A stretch of DNA of 64,000 nucleotides from Gyromitra esculenta (taxonomy: Eukaryota > Ascomycota > Pezizomycetes > Pezizales > Discinaceae). Where the stretch lies: the NCBI GenBank assembly GCA_038503075.1, contig JBCAML010000002.1, positions 1 through 64,000 of the forward strand, written 5' to 3'. The notes under the pieces are model-generated. The model worked only from the letters and a program-made list of their open reading frames with translations. It did not search any database and had not been told where the DNA came from. A program made the translations under genes and the position numbers. Below, in pieces: positions 10,742 through 19,979 of this stretch (the first letter of the stretch is position 1; each line of letters begins with the position of its first letter).

Positions 10742-11135
10742 TCTCGAGGAGCGAGATTCTCGTCGAGCTCTCGGTATCCCCGAGATAAACGATCTACTTG
10801 AACGAGAACCAACGACAGGAGAAAGTGCGGGTTCTACAGGCTCTACGAATGGTTCAAGTTATGATGACTTGAGGACGGCGATGGAGAACGATTACGAGGT
10901 GTAATCGGAGGTTTATATGTGAGTGTACAATAGAAGACGTTGCTTGAAGAAAGAAGAAGGAAAAGTACAAGATGAGGGGAAATCCCTTCGCTTATATACC
11001 ACGTTCCAACTCTTTCACGACAAAGACATGACTCATCAGTAACGAGAAACTCATAAAACACAAAGAACAACAACAAAACCCGACAACCGTGCACCCTACG
11101 TACCTAACCGATTAACATAACATTCATCCATGAAA
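10742..11135 (-). repeat. 5' LTR of the Ty3 element
   Basis: 394 bp. The outer end is TTTTCATGGATGAATG and the inner end CCTCGAGA, followed by TTACGTTGCTTCCC. Comparison with the 3' LTR and the solo copy fixes the ends as TTTC...GAGA rather than TG...CA. Confidence 0.93.
10991..11000 (-). promoter_or_regulatory. TATA-like box in the 5' LTR
   Basis: The minus strand reads GGTATATAAG. The same box is kept in the 3' LTR (5670-5679) and in solo copy B. In family A LTRs a TATTTAA motif sits at the equivalent place, consistent with an RNA polymerase II promoter in the LTR. Confidence 0.5.
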
Positions 11136-11254
11136 ACATGTACGGGCGAAGGCTAGAAAGAATGGGTAGGATAAACATCAGCTACAATAAAGTTGACAGC
11201 CCTGGTGATAAGACAATGTTGAAACCTTAAATAATTTCTAAAGGAAAGGTCAAC

Positions 11255-11657
11255 TCTCACTTCGCTCTCTCGTTGCCCTTCGCATCTCTGAAGGTGAGCA
11301 GTGCTACTTAAGCAAGAAACTAACTCGTTCGAGGAGTGCAGCGTTTCTACAAGTTCTACGGGGCGTCTATCTCGAGGTGAGATAAGTGCAGAAAGGGACA
11401 ATGACAATGAGTGCTCGAGGTAGAACCGTATAATATTCCGACAAGTACAGAAGAAGGTAAACGAGACGTTGCTTGCGAAAGAAGAAGAGAAGACAAAGTG
11501 ATCGAAATCCGTCGCTTAAATACCCCGCTTTCTCAACCAAACAACCAATAGCCGATGACACCCGAAAATACAATAACATTATAAAGACAATAACCCCACA
11601 GCCTGTATCCAACTTCGAACCGAAACCTAACCCTTATCCAATCCTTAATCCGTGAAA
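11255..11657 (-). mobile_element. Solo LTR, family A, copy 3
   Basis: 403 bp on the minus strand, starting TTTCACGGATTAAGG and ending AAGTGAGA, flanked by the perfect duplication TCAAC (11250-11254 and 11658-11662). It shares AAGCGGGGTATTTAAG, the AGCAACGTCTCG block and TAAGTAGCACTGCTCACCTTC with copies 1 and 2. It lies 114 bp from the right end of the Ty3 element. Confidence 0.9.
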
Positions 11658-11662
11658 TCAAC

Positions 11663-13157
11663 TTCCTGAGGCAGAATTAAGTCGATATGACGATCAAGCC
11701 CCTATCTTTGGGGGTAGTGAATCACTAACGACATTAGTAAATGTATATATTTTGCTATCTAAATTGTATCGGGCCCATGGGACATGTAAATGAATCAATA
11801 AAGCTTTTGGATAGCCCAAACTTCATATAGGAAATGCATCGGAAAGCTGTAATAAGATAAATTCTATGAGATAGAGTTATCTCTGCTGTAGGATTGCGAA
11901 TACTTTTAACCAAGTCTAGAGACTGCCTGCATGAGAGAGAATTTGCAAACAGAAACACGAAGACAGATGTAATCGAGCTTTCCAAGTGTAATTTCTTCTA
12001 ATATTAAATTAACTATTTTTACTAATAATTATAGGCTCGGGATAACCCTTCCTATACATGGTTCAAGTGACTTTGAACTATCAGTAAAAGAATTGCATCC
12101 TAAAGAACTCATGATTGGAAACTAGCAACAACCTAACGCGAGTAGACAGGCGAATGAAGAGGAGGAAGAGCGTGATGAGAGGACAAAGAGACGGAAAGAG
12201 AAGAAGATTATAACAAAGATATATTCTTTGTTAAACTAGAAGGTGCCACTCTTCAGGTATATAAACCGCAGAAGAAAAAGTCATTAAATCAACTGTCAGC
12301 AAAGGCCCGCAGCCAAATAACCTTCTCAGCATACAATAACAAAAAGATGTTGCCCTTGACGAGTCAAATAGAGGCTAGGTGGTTACATATTCTCTAAATT
12401 TCCTTCACTGAAATATAGTAAATTCATGCAGTTAGCAAAAACATTACGATCGTAGATAAACCTTACAAAACTTCAGGGCCGAGACCAATTTCTTCTAGAT
12501 AGAGTGCCAGAAGAAACTTCTTCGAAACCTCGATAGTTCAGGAGCATTGTTGGTTTAGATCTACGTCACTCAGTTGTATCCTGAGCTAGCCCTAACCCTG
12601 TGACTTATACCTCAATATTTATTCAGCCTGCTCTAGACTTTTTATCAATGCCCCGGCACGGTCATGTTTGCTATTTGTGTGAAAATACTGTAATATACGT
12701 GGTAGCTAGCAACCAAGTAAAACTAAATACGGCAAGCAGTATTTCTTTCAACACCAGTAGTGCGGTGTTGGTTTTGTGTTTTGGTTTGGTTTTTGGTTTT
12801 TGTGATTTAGGGTTTTTGCGATTTTGGACTTTTAAGAGTACCATAACCTTCGGGTTGACTGTACCTAATGAATAAACAACAACAATCTTTCAACACCAGC
12901 GCATTACTAAGGATATTGCTCTATTCTTGAAAGCGATGTGTAAATCATTCCTATTCATTCATAGAATTCTTCAAGAAATACTTATAAATATCACAGTGAC
13001 GCATTGCATATTATATCTCGCTCCAATGCCAGCGGTTCACATAAAAGAGCCAAATTTTATTGCAACTAAGTTTCTTCCGGCTTTTGCCCACAATAAATAA
13101 ATCTATCTAATGTTAGTATAAAACAGATGATAGGGCAAAAAATAAAAGAGCCGCAGC
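11663..13157. other. Gene-free spacer
   Basis: No supported gene. An acidic/basic stretch around 12140-12235 translates as EEEEERDERTKRRKEK and could be a fragment of a lost gene. Short telomere-like words (CCCTAACCC at about 12589, TTTAGGGTTTTTG at about 12804) occur singly. Confidence 0.35.
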
Positions 13158-14697
13158 TCACTGTTTAGCATAGGAGTGAATATTCCTATTTTTGGCTTCC
13201 TTCCTGGCGCCCTCGACCAATTCGCGAACTTCCTCCGCGCTCATACCCAGTTCTCTTGTCAACAACGCCATGCCAAACGCCTCGAATCCCGTTTGAGCTA
13301 TGAGCAGAAAATACGCTCCTAGTTCCTTTTGTGCCTTGTCTGCTGGCCAGGTGCCGAGTGGCAGCTTCAGCAATTTGTGATGAATATTCTCAAACCCTGC
13401 TTCCTTGAGAAGCGGTAGCATTTCCCCCGAGACCGCGAACGAACGCCCTTACGTCAAGTAGTATTAGCAGTTATCCGTACTATGATGGAGAGGAGCAAAA
13501 AGTACCCTTTTTTGCAGCGGCCTTGTGGACAAGTTCATAGAACCTCAACAAATACATATCCTTCTTCAAGGTATCGTCGTCACTATAGAGCCATATGTCA
13601 TATTCATTAAGCTCGACCCAACCACCAGGCTTCACATGCCTGTATGTTAGGGTTTAGTCAAATATGCGCAATTGAGGTTTGAAGGGGGGAGCGCATAGCG
13701 CACTTGTATGCTTGTTTTACCAATGCGGACCAATCCTTGATGGCGCCGGCCATTTGCCGGATGTGGATGAAGTCGAAGTGATTTAGCGGCCAAGTCCACT
13801 CACTCTCAGCGTCGTCAATCTGGAACTGGACATTCGGAGGAACCCTAGAACAGTCAACATATACATAAAGTTAGGTGGTCAGGGACTCGCACCAGCTGGG
13901 TTGGATCGGGCTTAAATCGGTACCGATAACCTGGGCAGATGGGTAAAATCTATAACATTAACAAAATATCATCGATACCTAACATGTTTCTTGCAGATCC
14001 TCAACTTACTCCGCAGTATCAATCGCCCAGATACCCGTCCCAGTGCCGACGTCCAAAATGCGGTGCGGATTTTTATCAATGGGAGCCAAATGCAATTTAT
14101 TGTTTAACATTAAAAGGCCGACATGGTGAACAATATCCAATCTATTCATCTTGTCAGCGAGGGTTTTGCTGTCTATAAGCTAAGCCAAGACAAAAAACTT
14201 ACCGATCCTGTTCGCGCTAGTGTTTATAATAGTTGTCAGTAGAGCGCAAACAGGTAACTCTAGGTGATCACCTCATCATTCGGTAAAGAATATTTCCTAT
14301 AATTATCGATCCCCGTCAGCAAAAGCCTTGTTTGCCCAAGTCACGGTTTCGAAGAAATCTTACCCGTCTCGAAAGGCGTGGTACCGGCGTCCGTTCTCAA
14401 AGCGATACCTAGCAAAAGATTTAGTCTCTTGTCCTCGCAAACCTACAATCGATGGGCTGGGTTAACATGCTCGTAGATTGAGGACGTGAGTGAGTCGGTA
14501 GTGTATTCGGTATTTCTGCAATGGTGTTAGGGATAATTGCCCCATATATATCTAGCTAGGAAGAGCTGACGACTCACGTTTGATAGTCCGAATCCGCATA
14601 AGCCTGAAATTTTGTGTGGACATATCAATATATGTTTCGCTTGGTATTCAATTTCAGATTCACGTACATTTGGATCAACTCTGATTGTGCCTGCCAT
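13158..14697 (-). CDS. SAM-dependent methyltransferase (LaeA/TAM-like fungal family)
   Basis: Eleven exons join into one 320-residue frame: 14697-14668, 14603-14578, 14515-14447, 14408-14364, 14296-14272, 14216-14203, 14141-14010, 13949-13893, 13844-13704, 13639-13506, 13447-13158. The protein shows the family order ENGRRYHAFRDGKYSLPNDE (about 46-65), SAM-binding motif I LDVGTGTGIWAID (about 99-111), the acidic post-I residue in GTDLSPIQPSW, IDDAESEWTW, HIRQMAGAIKDW, PGGWVELNEYD and a closing HSYAKQ. The substrate is unknown; relatives act in secondary metabolism or as transcriptional modifiers. Exon 6 is only 14 bp, one intron is 38 bp, and the last intron ends AAG. No biosynthetic core enzyme lies nearby, so a cluster role is unsupported. 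The start was chosen at the ATG whose first exon ends in a GTACGT donor. Confidence 0.9.
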
Positions 14698-15084
14698 CTC
14701 TTCAAAATTCCTTCGATAATCTGGAATCTTCACGAAGAGCATACGCTTCGAGCCCAGAGGGGGAGTACTGGGCCTTATATGCCGTTTCCCCTCACGCAAG
14801 TGAGAGGCACATAGGAAATTAAGTAGAGAAGCATATTCCATGTATTTTACTGTGCAACATCACGCCGCAAGCGTGGCAAGCTGTTGGGAGGAGCACATGC
14901 AAGAAAAATGTGACATAACATTTCATAGCAAATGAAGGTTTCACCGATTCTTATAGATAGTTTTACTATACAGGAATTACGTCGGGCCTGCATATTGAAC
15001 GCTCCCCTGTCAGGTAGCTATAGGCATTGCTGCTTCAGTGTGGGGGTCGCTCATCGAAGTTGAATCCCACAACAAACGAGAATA

Positions 15085-15222
15085 GAGTGTTTTGGCCACT
15101 ACGTCGCAACCAAAATTCGAGCTCAAAATATGAACTCTTGGCGGATTTTCACATAGTAATTATGCCAAGAATTCGTGTTTTGAGCTCGAATTTTGGTTGT
15201 CATGGGGTTGGCCAAAACACTC
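15085..15222. mobile_element. 138-bp foldback MITE, TA-flanked
   Basis: Nearly the whole element is one inverted repeat. The left arm GAGTGTTTTGGCC...CAACCAAAATTCGAGCTCAAAA is mirrored by the right arm TTTTGAGCTCGAATTTTGGTTG...GGCCAAAACACTC, with a central loop of about 40 bp. TA dinucleotides flank both ends (15083-15084 and 15223-15224), as expected for Tc1/mariner (Fot1/pogo) mobilisation. It has no coding capacity. Confidence 0.85.
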
Positions 15223-15418
15223 TAATAAGAGAGAAAAAGAAAGAATTCAGAGCTCCAATTGTAAAACCAAAACCTCCACACTGCATTCGCAGCCACCACT
15301 GACACTCTAGAGCCTATTGCCTATTGACAACGATAAACAATCTTTAATCCTCTGGGTTATTCATCAATCAATTTATACCAGAACCGAGTCAGCAGAGACT
15401 CTGCGGGAATCACTTGAA

Positions 15419-15498
15419 GGAAATTGAAGCATTCGGATGCCAAGATGCTAGATTCCGTAACCTAAAATGTCTTGGCATTCGAATATTCCAATTTTCCT
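15419..15498. repeat. 80-bp imperfect hairpin
   Basis: GGAAATTGAAGCATTCGGATGCCAAGA pairs with TCTTGGCATTCGAATATTCCAATTTTCC around a loop of about 24 bp. There is no TA duplication, so it may be an eroded foldback element or a hairpin-forming RNA precursor. Confidence 0.6.
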
Positions 15499-16304
15499 CG
15501 GTCAAAGAATTCTACTTCGCTTATGCAGGAACGGGAGATCAGACCCTACCAAGCTTATGTTTCAGGTAATTCCCGCTTGTAATTAAAATAGTCAACACCA
15601 GTCTACAGCTACATACTAAATCTCTTCAGCAGCTTCAAGATCGTTTCCCACTCACCTAATTTCTCGGCCGTCGTCTACTTATCCCTAAAACAAAGAGAGT
15701 GCTGGCGCCTCGTTACATAACAAAACAAAGATACGGTACTAGAAGACCAATCGATCTGGGAGAAATACCTCACAAGCCCAAAAATAAACTGCCGTGTGCA
15801 AGTGTAGCTGAGCCGTCCCTATAATTCATGATATGTATGCATGTAGGTATCTATAGGTTAGATTAGTGTAATATTCCATCTGACTTCGCTTAAAAGACAT
15901 TTCATCTTAAGCTACATGCACAAACCTCGCTCGTATTATAAAGCTTGTCTAAACGGACCTATTGAAGGCATTGCATCCAAATAGAACTTCGTTAGCTGAT
16001 CAGGTTCTAGATTGGCCTGGATCGATGGAGCACAGGACTTTAGGAGCCCGGCGTTTATTCTTGCATATGTCGTGGTAGCGCCCATCTGTGCCTTTATCTC
16101 TTTCATGGGCCGGGGTAAGGCTTTTTGACGGGTCGTAGAACTAAAGACGAGTGACTTACCATGATCATGATGCTCGTATTAGGTGTAGCCGAGATAAAGT
16201 CTAGGGTTCCACCGTCTATTCTTATCCGGCTCCTCACAGGTTGTAGTTGTTTCACATCTGATCTTGACCGTGTCTGACTTGTGGCGCCTCATGCGTGTGC
16301 CGTA

Positions 16305-16458
16305 TTAACTCGGAAAATTGGGTAGCGTATACACTTCGCCACTAACCCGCGAAGGAATTCGTCAGAGATTGAGCGGCGTATCTAAGCCGATTTCGGGTCG
16401 TATCTAAACTAATTTAAGTTAGATCCAAGAAAGCACACTACCCAATTTTTCGAGTTAA
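16305..16458. mobile_element. 154-bp MITE with about 24-bp terminal inverted repeats
   Basis: The left end TTAACTCGGAAAATTGGGTAG and right end CTACCCAATTTTTCGAGTTAA are inverted copies with one mismatch. TA lies on both sides (16303-16304 and 16459-16460). The interior is non-coding, and part of it (GGCGTATCTAAGCC / GGTCGTATCTAAAC) is weakly repetitive. Confidence 0.82.
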
Positions 16459-16987
16459 TACGGTACTCGGACATGGAAGCGAAAGTCGGAAAAGGCAGGG
16501 GATCAAGATTTATGGCCACTTAGGATATGAAACGAACGATCGAAAATCAAGAACAGCGATCACGGTATTTCTTGGATGCTGTTGAAACACTACCACTTTT
16601 GTTGCTTTTGAACTACAGGTTTATTAATTTCTCGATAGCTGTGTACGTTCAACATTCAGTATATGAAAAGCACAGACCAGGATCCAAACCGTTCCGATCT
16701 TTGCCTCCATGCCCGAGTATCTAGCAGCAGGATACATATCCCGTCAAATGTTTAACCGGCCTACCAAACAGAGCCAATTAGGTGCCAAAAAGCACCACCC
16801 ACCAAGGCTTCCAGAATAACCAGTGTTTTCTCTTTCGGAAATTAGGAGACTTTTCGGCCGAACTAAACCCTCGTCGGCCGAACCTCCAGGATCGCCGCGC
16901 GTACCCGTTCGTTAAATACAAAAACCCCCGTTTCCTTACACGAAGAGTAAAAGATATCCATCCTCAATACTCACCTCAATGTTAACC

Positions 16988-18659
16988 ATGGCTGACGAAA
17001 TATCCATGCACCGCATGCAATCCGCACAGAGAATTGCTGAAAGGAGCTCCACCGATACAGAGGAGAATACCTTGGACAGCGCTACTGGAGATGCACCAAA
17101 AAGTCTCGAACGTGTTCAGAGCAAATGCACGCTCGAGAATGGTAGTGGGCCAACTGTGCCGGCTCTACCTAGATCTGCAGCTTTTAAACGGATAATCGGG
17201 GCCTGCGCAATGCTTCTTGTGCTTTTCTGGGCGAACGCTTCATGGATCTTTGGTAAAATCGTGAGATATATACTATATACCATTACGCAAGAAATCAAAC
17301 TAACAAGGGTTTATCGACTTTAGTATAAACAAGCCGATTATTCCCATCGTCTGCACGTTCTCTCGGTCGACCTTGATGGCGGAGCTATCGGGAAGATGCT
17401 CCTCGACACCACCAGTCTGCTCAGCGGTTCCAAGGGGGAGCCCACATACGAGTCAGTCACATACTCTGGAAACGTCACATACGATTCGATCTATGACCGA
17501 GTTCGTGCAGGTGGTAATGTTTGGGGAGCCATAATTGCAAACCCCAATGCTTCCGATAACCTCGCCAACGCGCTCTCCTCATCTTCAAACATTTCCTATA
17601 GCGCAGACTCCGCATTGATGCTGCTTTACAATGAAGCCCGCTTCCACACGATAGAGATCTCGCTTATCTATTCCACCATGATGGGGGCGGCATCAGTAAC
17701 AACGGCCAACTACCAGCGCGCCCACGGAATCGAGACGATATCGAACCTGAGAACCGATGCTACCGACGAAAACAAGGCGGCGGCTTTGCGGCCGATCGGG
17801 TACACAGTAGTGAATATCAATCCTTTTGGATTCAGCTCTAGTGTCCTGCTGAATACAGTCATGTTCGTGTTCCCGACCTTGAGCCAATTTTTTGCCGTGA
17901 TGACGGTGAATGGCATTCTTGGTGGTGTTGGGGCCTACGCCACTTGGTCCCTAAAGTCGCATGTTAGTGGATAAACTAAGCATCCTTTTAAAGCAAGACT
18001 AACCATACGATACAGTTGATTTTCCGCGCAATACTCGGTACCGCCTTCCCCTGTGTTGTTGGTCTCTCATGGGCTGGCTGGGTCTTTGTCTGGAAGGATG
18101 GCGGCCATTTAGGCGTTGGCCAATTCTTTCTTGCATGGTTATCAATCTGGTATTTCGCCCCCCCCCCAATGGCTATGGTCACTTTAAAACAAAGTGTACA
18201 TGTAGTTATATATAACTAATGGTCTTTTAGGCTCTATGCGGCAATCAACTTCCACGTAATAGATGGCACCTGCAGCCTCGTTGAAATGCGCTCGATGCCG
18301 TTCTTTATGATTACCGCAATCATTACACAGGTTTCCGCAGCCCTTTCGCCCATGGAGTTAGCCTCGAACTTCTATCGAATCGAGTACATACTGCCTAGCC
18401 ATCACATATGGGTGAATATTCCAACTCTCAGATTTGTGGGTTTCCATTGCTGCTGACATTGGTACACTCTGCGCTCTTCATTTTACAGGGGATCTTAATG
18501 ACCATTTTCGGCAATGGCGCAGCGAACGATCTCAAGGTCAACTTGACAGTTGCCCTCTTGATGCTCCCGGTCGCGGCGACATACAATTTATTTGGGAATT
18601 ATACTAGGTGGAACAAGGCTAGTACAGCAGCAGCCGGCATTTCATCTCCAGCCCATTGA
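16988..18659 (+). CDS. DUF3533 membrane protein, SNG1 (nitrosoguanidine resistance) family
   Basis: Five exons (16988-17260, 17324-17962, 18016-18149, 18231-18411, 18489-18659) give 465 residues. After about 70 polar residues comes a transmembrane segment (GACAMLLVLFWANASW), then YKQADYSHRLHVLSVDLDGGAIGKML, the hallmark of DUF3533. A long extracytoplasmic loop with several N-glycosylation sequons follows, then about five more hydrophobic segments (LNTVMFVFPTLSQFFAV, LGTAFPCVVGLSWAGW, PFFMITAIITQVSA, VALLMLPVAATYNLF). Yeast Sng1 is a plasma-membrane protein linked to drug resistance and lipid asymmetry; the role here is inferred. An in-frame ATG at 16979 exists, but ACCATGG at 16988 has the better context. 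A run of ten C (18158-18167) lies in intron 3. Confidence 0.9.
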
Positions 18660-19324
18660 GCAAATTATCTGGTGTTAGCCAGCTCCTGGATCTTCTCTAC
18701 CAGAGCGTATGAATAGAAAAGCGGATATTTACTCACGGCAGAATCGGGTTCTTTTACCCAACGCTACTTTCAGTGCAGCAGTTTAATCGCCAACTTTTAT
18801 TTTTAATAGCAATAGTTAGATATCGCGTCAATAGTTTAAATAGAACGAATTGTTTTTCATAAACCCTTGCATCTAACACTTGTGCATCGCATCGAACAGA
18901 GTTTTGGTACGGTAATCGCTTAGATCCCAACCGAGGCACGTCCTAGAATTCGAAATGAGGTTTGAATTTAGGGTTGATCTCCGATATCGGAAGCAACGCA
19001 CTCTAGTTTTAGTAGGGCATATGATTGTAATAGGCCTTGGACCCTTGAAGGGTGAAATGCTTGGTTTGGTTTATACTCGGAGCAGGCATAAAGAACCAGG
19101 ACATGCAAATGCGATTTGATCAGTAAATCCGTCAATGTGCTAGGTTCGGGAGAATCGGAAATCTTTACTAGCAAAAAGTAGGTTCAGGTTCTTTATGTCT
19201 GCCCCCAGTAGTTACTCGTTGCGCATGCCTGACATATCCCAATCCAACTCGTATAAAGTGCAGAGCTTGTGTAGGTAGTAGTAAGAGATTAACCTCAGGT
19301 GACGTTCAAACTTTGGAAAGTATA

Positions 19325-19528
19325 CTCATGTCGCCGAGTTGCTATTGCTTTCCCGATCTAGGAAATAGATCTGGATTCTTACGCAAGTAGGAAACTTTCC
19401 AGCGTGGCAACCAACTTCTTGGCCACTCTTTCCAAGAATTAGCCTCTCATAACGGTCTCGCTGGGTAGTTTTTGGTGGGCAGATCTACTTCTATAAAGGG
19501 GAAAGCAATAGCAACTCGGCGACATGAG
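19325..19528. mobile_element. 204-bp MITE with perfect 30-bp terminal inverted repeats
   Basis: CTCATGTCGCCGAGTTGCTATTGCTTTCCC at the left end is matched exactly, inverted, at the right end (GGGAAAGCAATAGC...CATGAG). TA duplications flank it (19323-19324 and 19529-19530). The intact ends suggest comparatively recent activity. The interior is non-coding. Confidence 0.9.
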
Positions 19529-19530
19529 TA

Positions 19531-19687
19531 GACGTCCCCGGCCTGATGGCGGAACTGGTCAGTTCACGCACAAGGGGCTGGCTGGTCCAATCCGCAGGCA
19601 GAGGGTTAGGGTTCGATGCCCGTTGCGACTAAATTCCCCCCCATGTCTATCAACTGACCGGTTCCGCTATCAGGCCAAGGACGTCTG
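19531..19687. mobile_element. 157-bp foldback element abutting the previous MITE
   Basis: GACGTCCCCGGCCTGATGGCGGAACTGGTCAGTT is mirrored by AACTGACCGGTTCCGCTATCAGGCCAAGGACGTCTG. TA lies at 19529-19530, shared with the neighbouring MITE, and at 19688-19689. Two terminal bases (CA) are missing on the left, so the neighbour may have inserted at this end. The interior carries a pol III B-box-like word (GGTTCGATGCC at about 19613), but no tRNA fold. Confidence 0.75.
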
Positions 19688-19858
19688 TACTACCTCCTAC
19701 CAGGAGCGTAGCTTCATGGCATGGGAGGCTCGTATTAGAACCTTGTATCTTCTCTAGGAAACTAGGAACCATAAAGCCGGTTCGAGCCTGTAGGTTCTAG
19801 AAATCGATTAAAAGGATTATATAGCACGCGTATTCTTAAATGGACTACGGTTTTGGGC

Positions 19859-19979
19859 GTTATTCTCACACCCACAGCCAGCCGAATTTTCTAAGAAAAG
19901 CTAGAGAGTCTAGACTTATAGTGATGAAGCTCTGTAGCTTTTTACGAAACATAGGTATCAGTGGCTGTGGTGGAATAAA
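19859..19979. repeat. Possible eroded TIR element
   Basis: TTATTCTCACACCCACAGCCAG on the left resembles, inverted, CAGTGGCTGTGGTGGAATAA on the right, with small indels. The interior has the imperfect hairpin AGAAAAGCTAGAGAG / CTCTGTAGCTTTTT. No clear duplication flanks it. Confidence 0.4.

Larger units (their letters stand above)
5422..11135 (-). mobile_element. Ty3/gypsy chromovirus-type LTR retrotransposon, two LTRs, decayed
   Basis: A 5.7-kb element on the minus strand bounded by the duplication ACATG (5417-5421 and 11136-11140). Order on the minus strand is LTR, about 58 nt of leader, gag, protease, reverse transcriptase, RNase H, integrase, chromodomain, a polypurine tract (GAGGGGGG at about 5819-5826) and LTR. 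All major catalytic motifs are visible, but at least four frame changes (near 9.6-9.8, 8.57-8.7, 6.38-6.45 and 6.12-6.25 kb) make it non-autonomous. No primer-binding site starting TGG follows the 5' LTR. Confidence 0.95.
14698..16987. other. Intergenic stretch with foldback elements
   Basis: No gene is visible between the methyltransferase start and the DUF3533 gene. The space holds two TA-flanked foldback elements (15085-15222, 16305-16458) and a separate hairpin (15419-15498), all listed individually. Confidence 0.5.

Noticed and set aside
19544..19626. tRNA-like segment with a B-box-like word GGTTCGATGCC
   Set aside because: The ends do not form an acceptor stem and no anticodon arm can be placed; the region is part of a foldback element.
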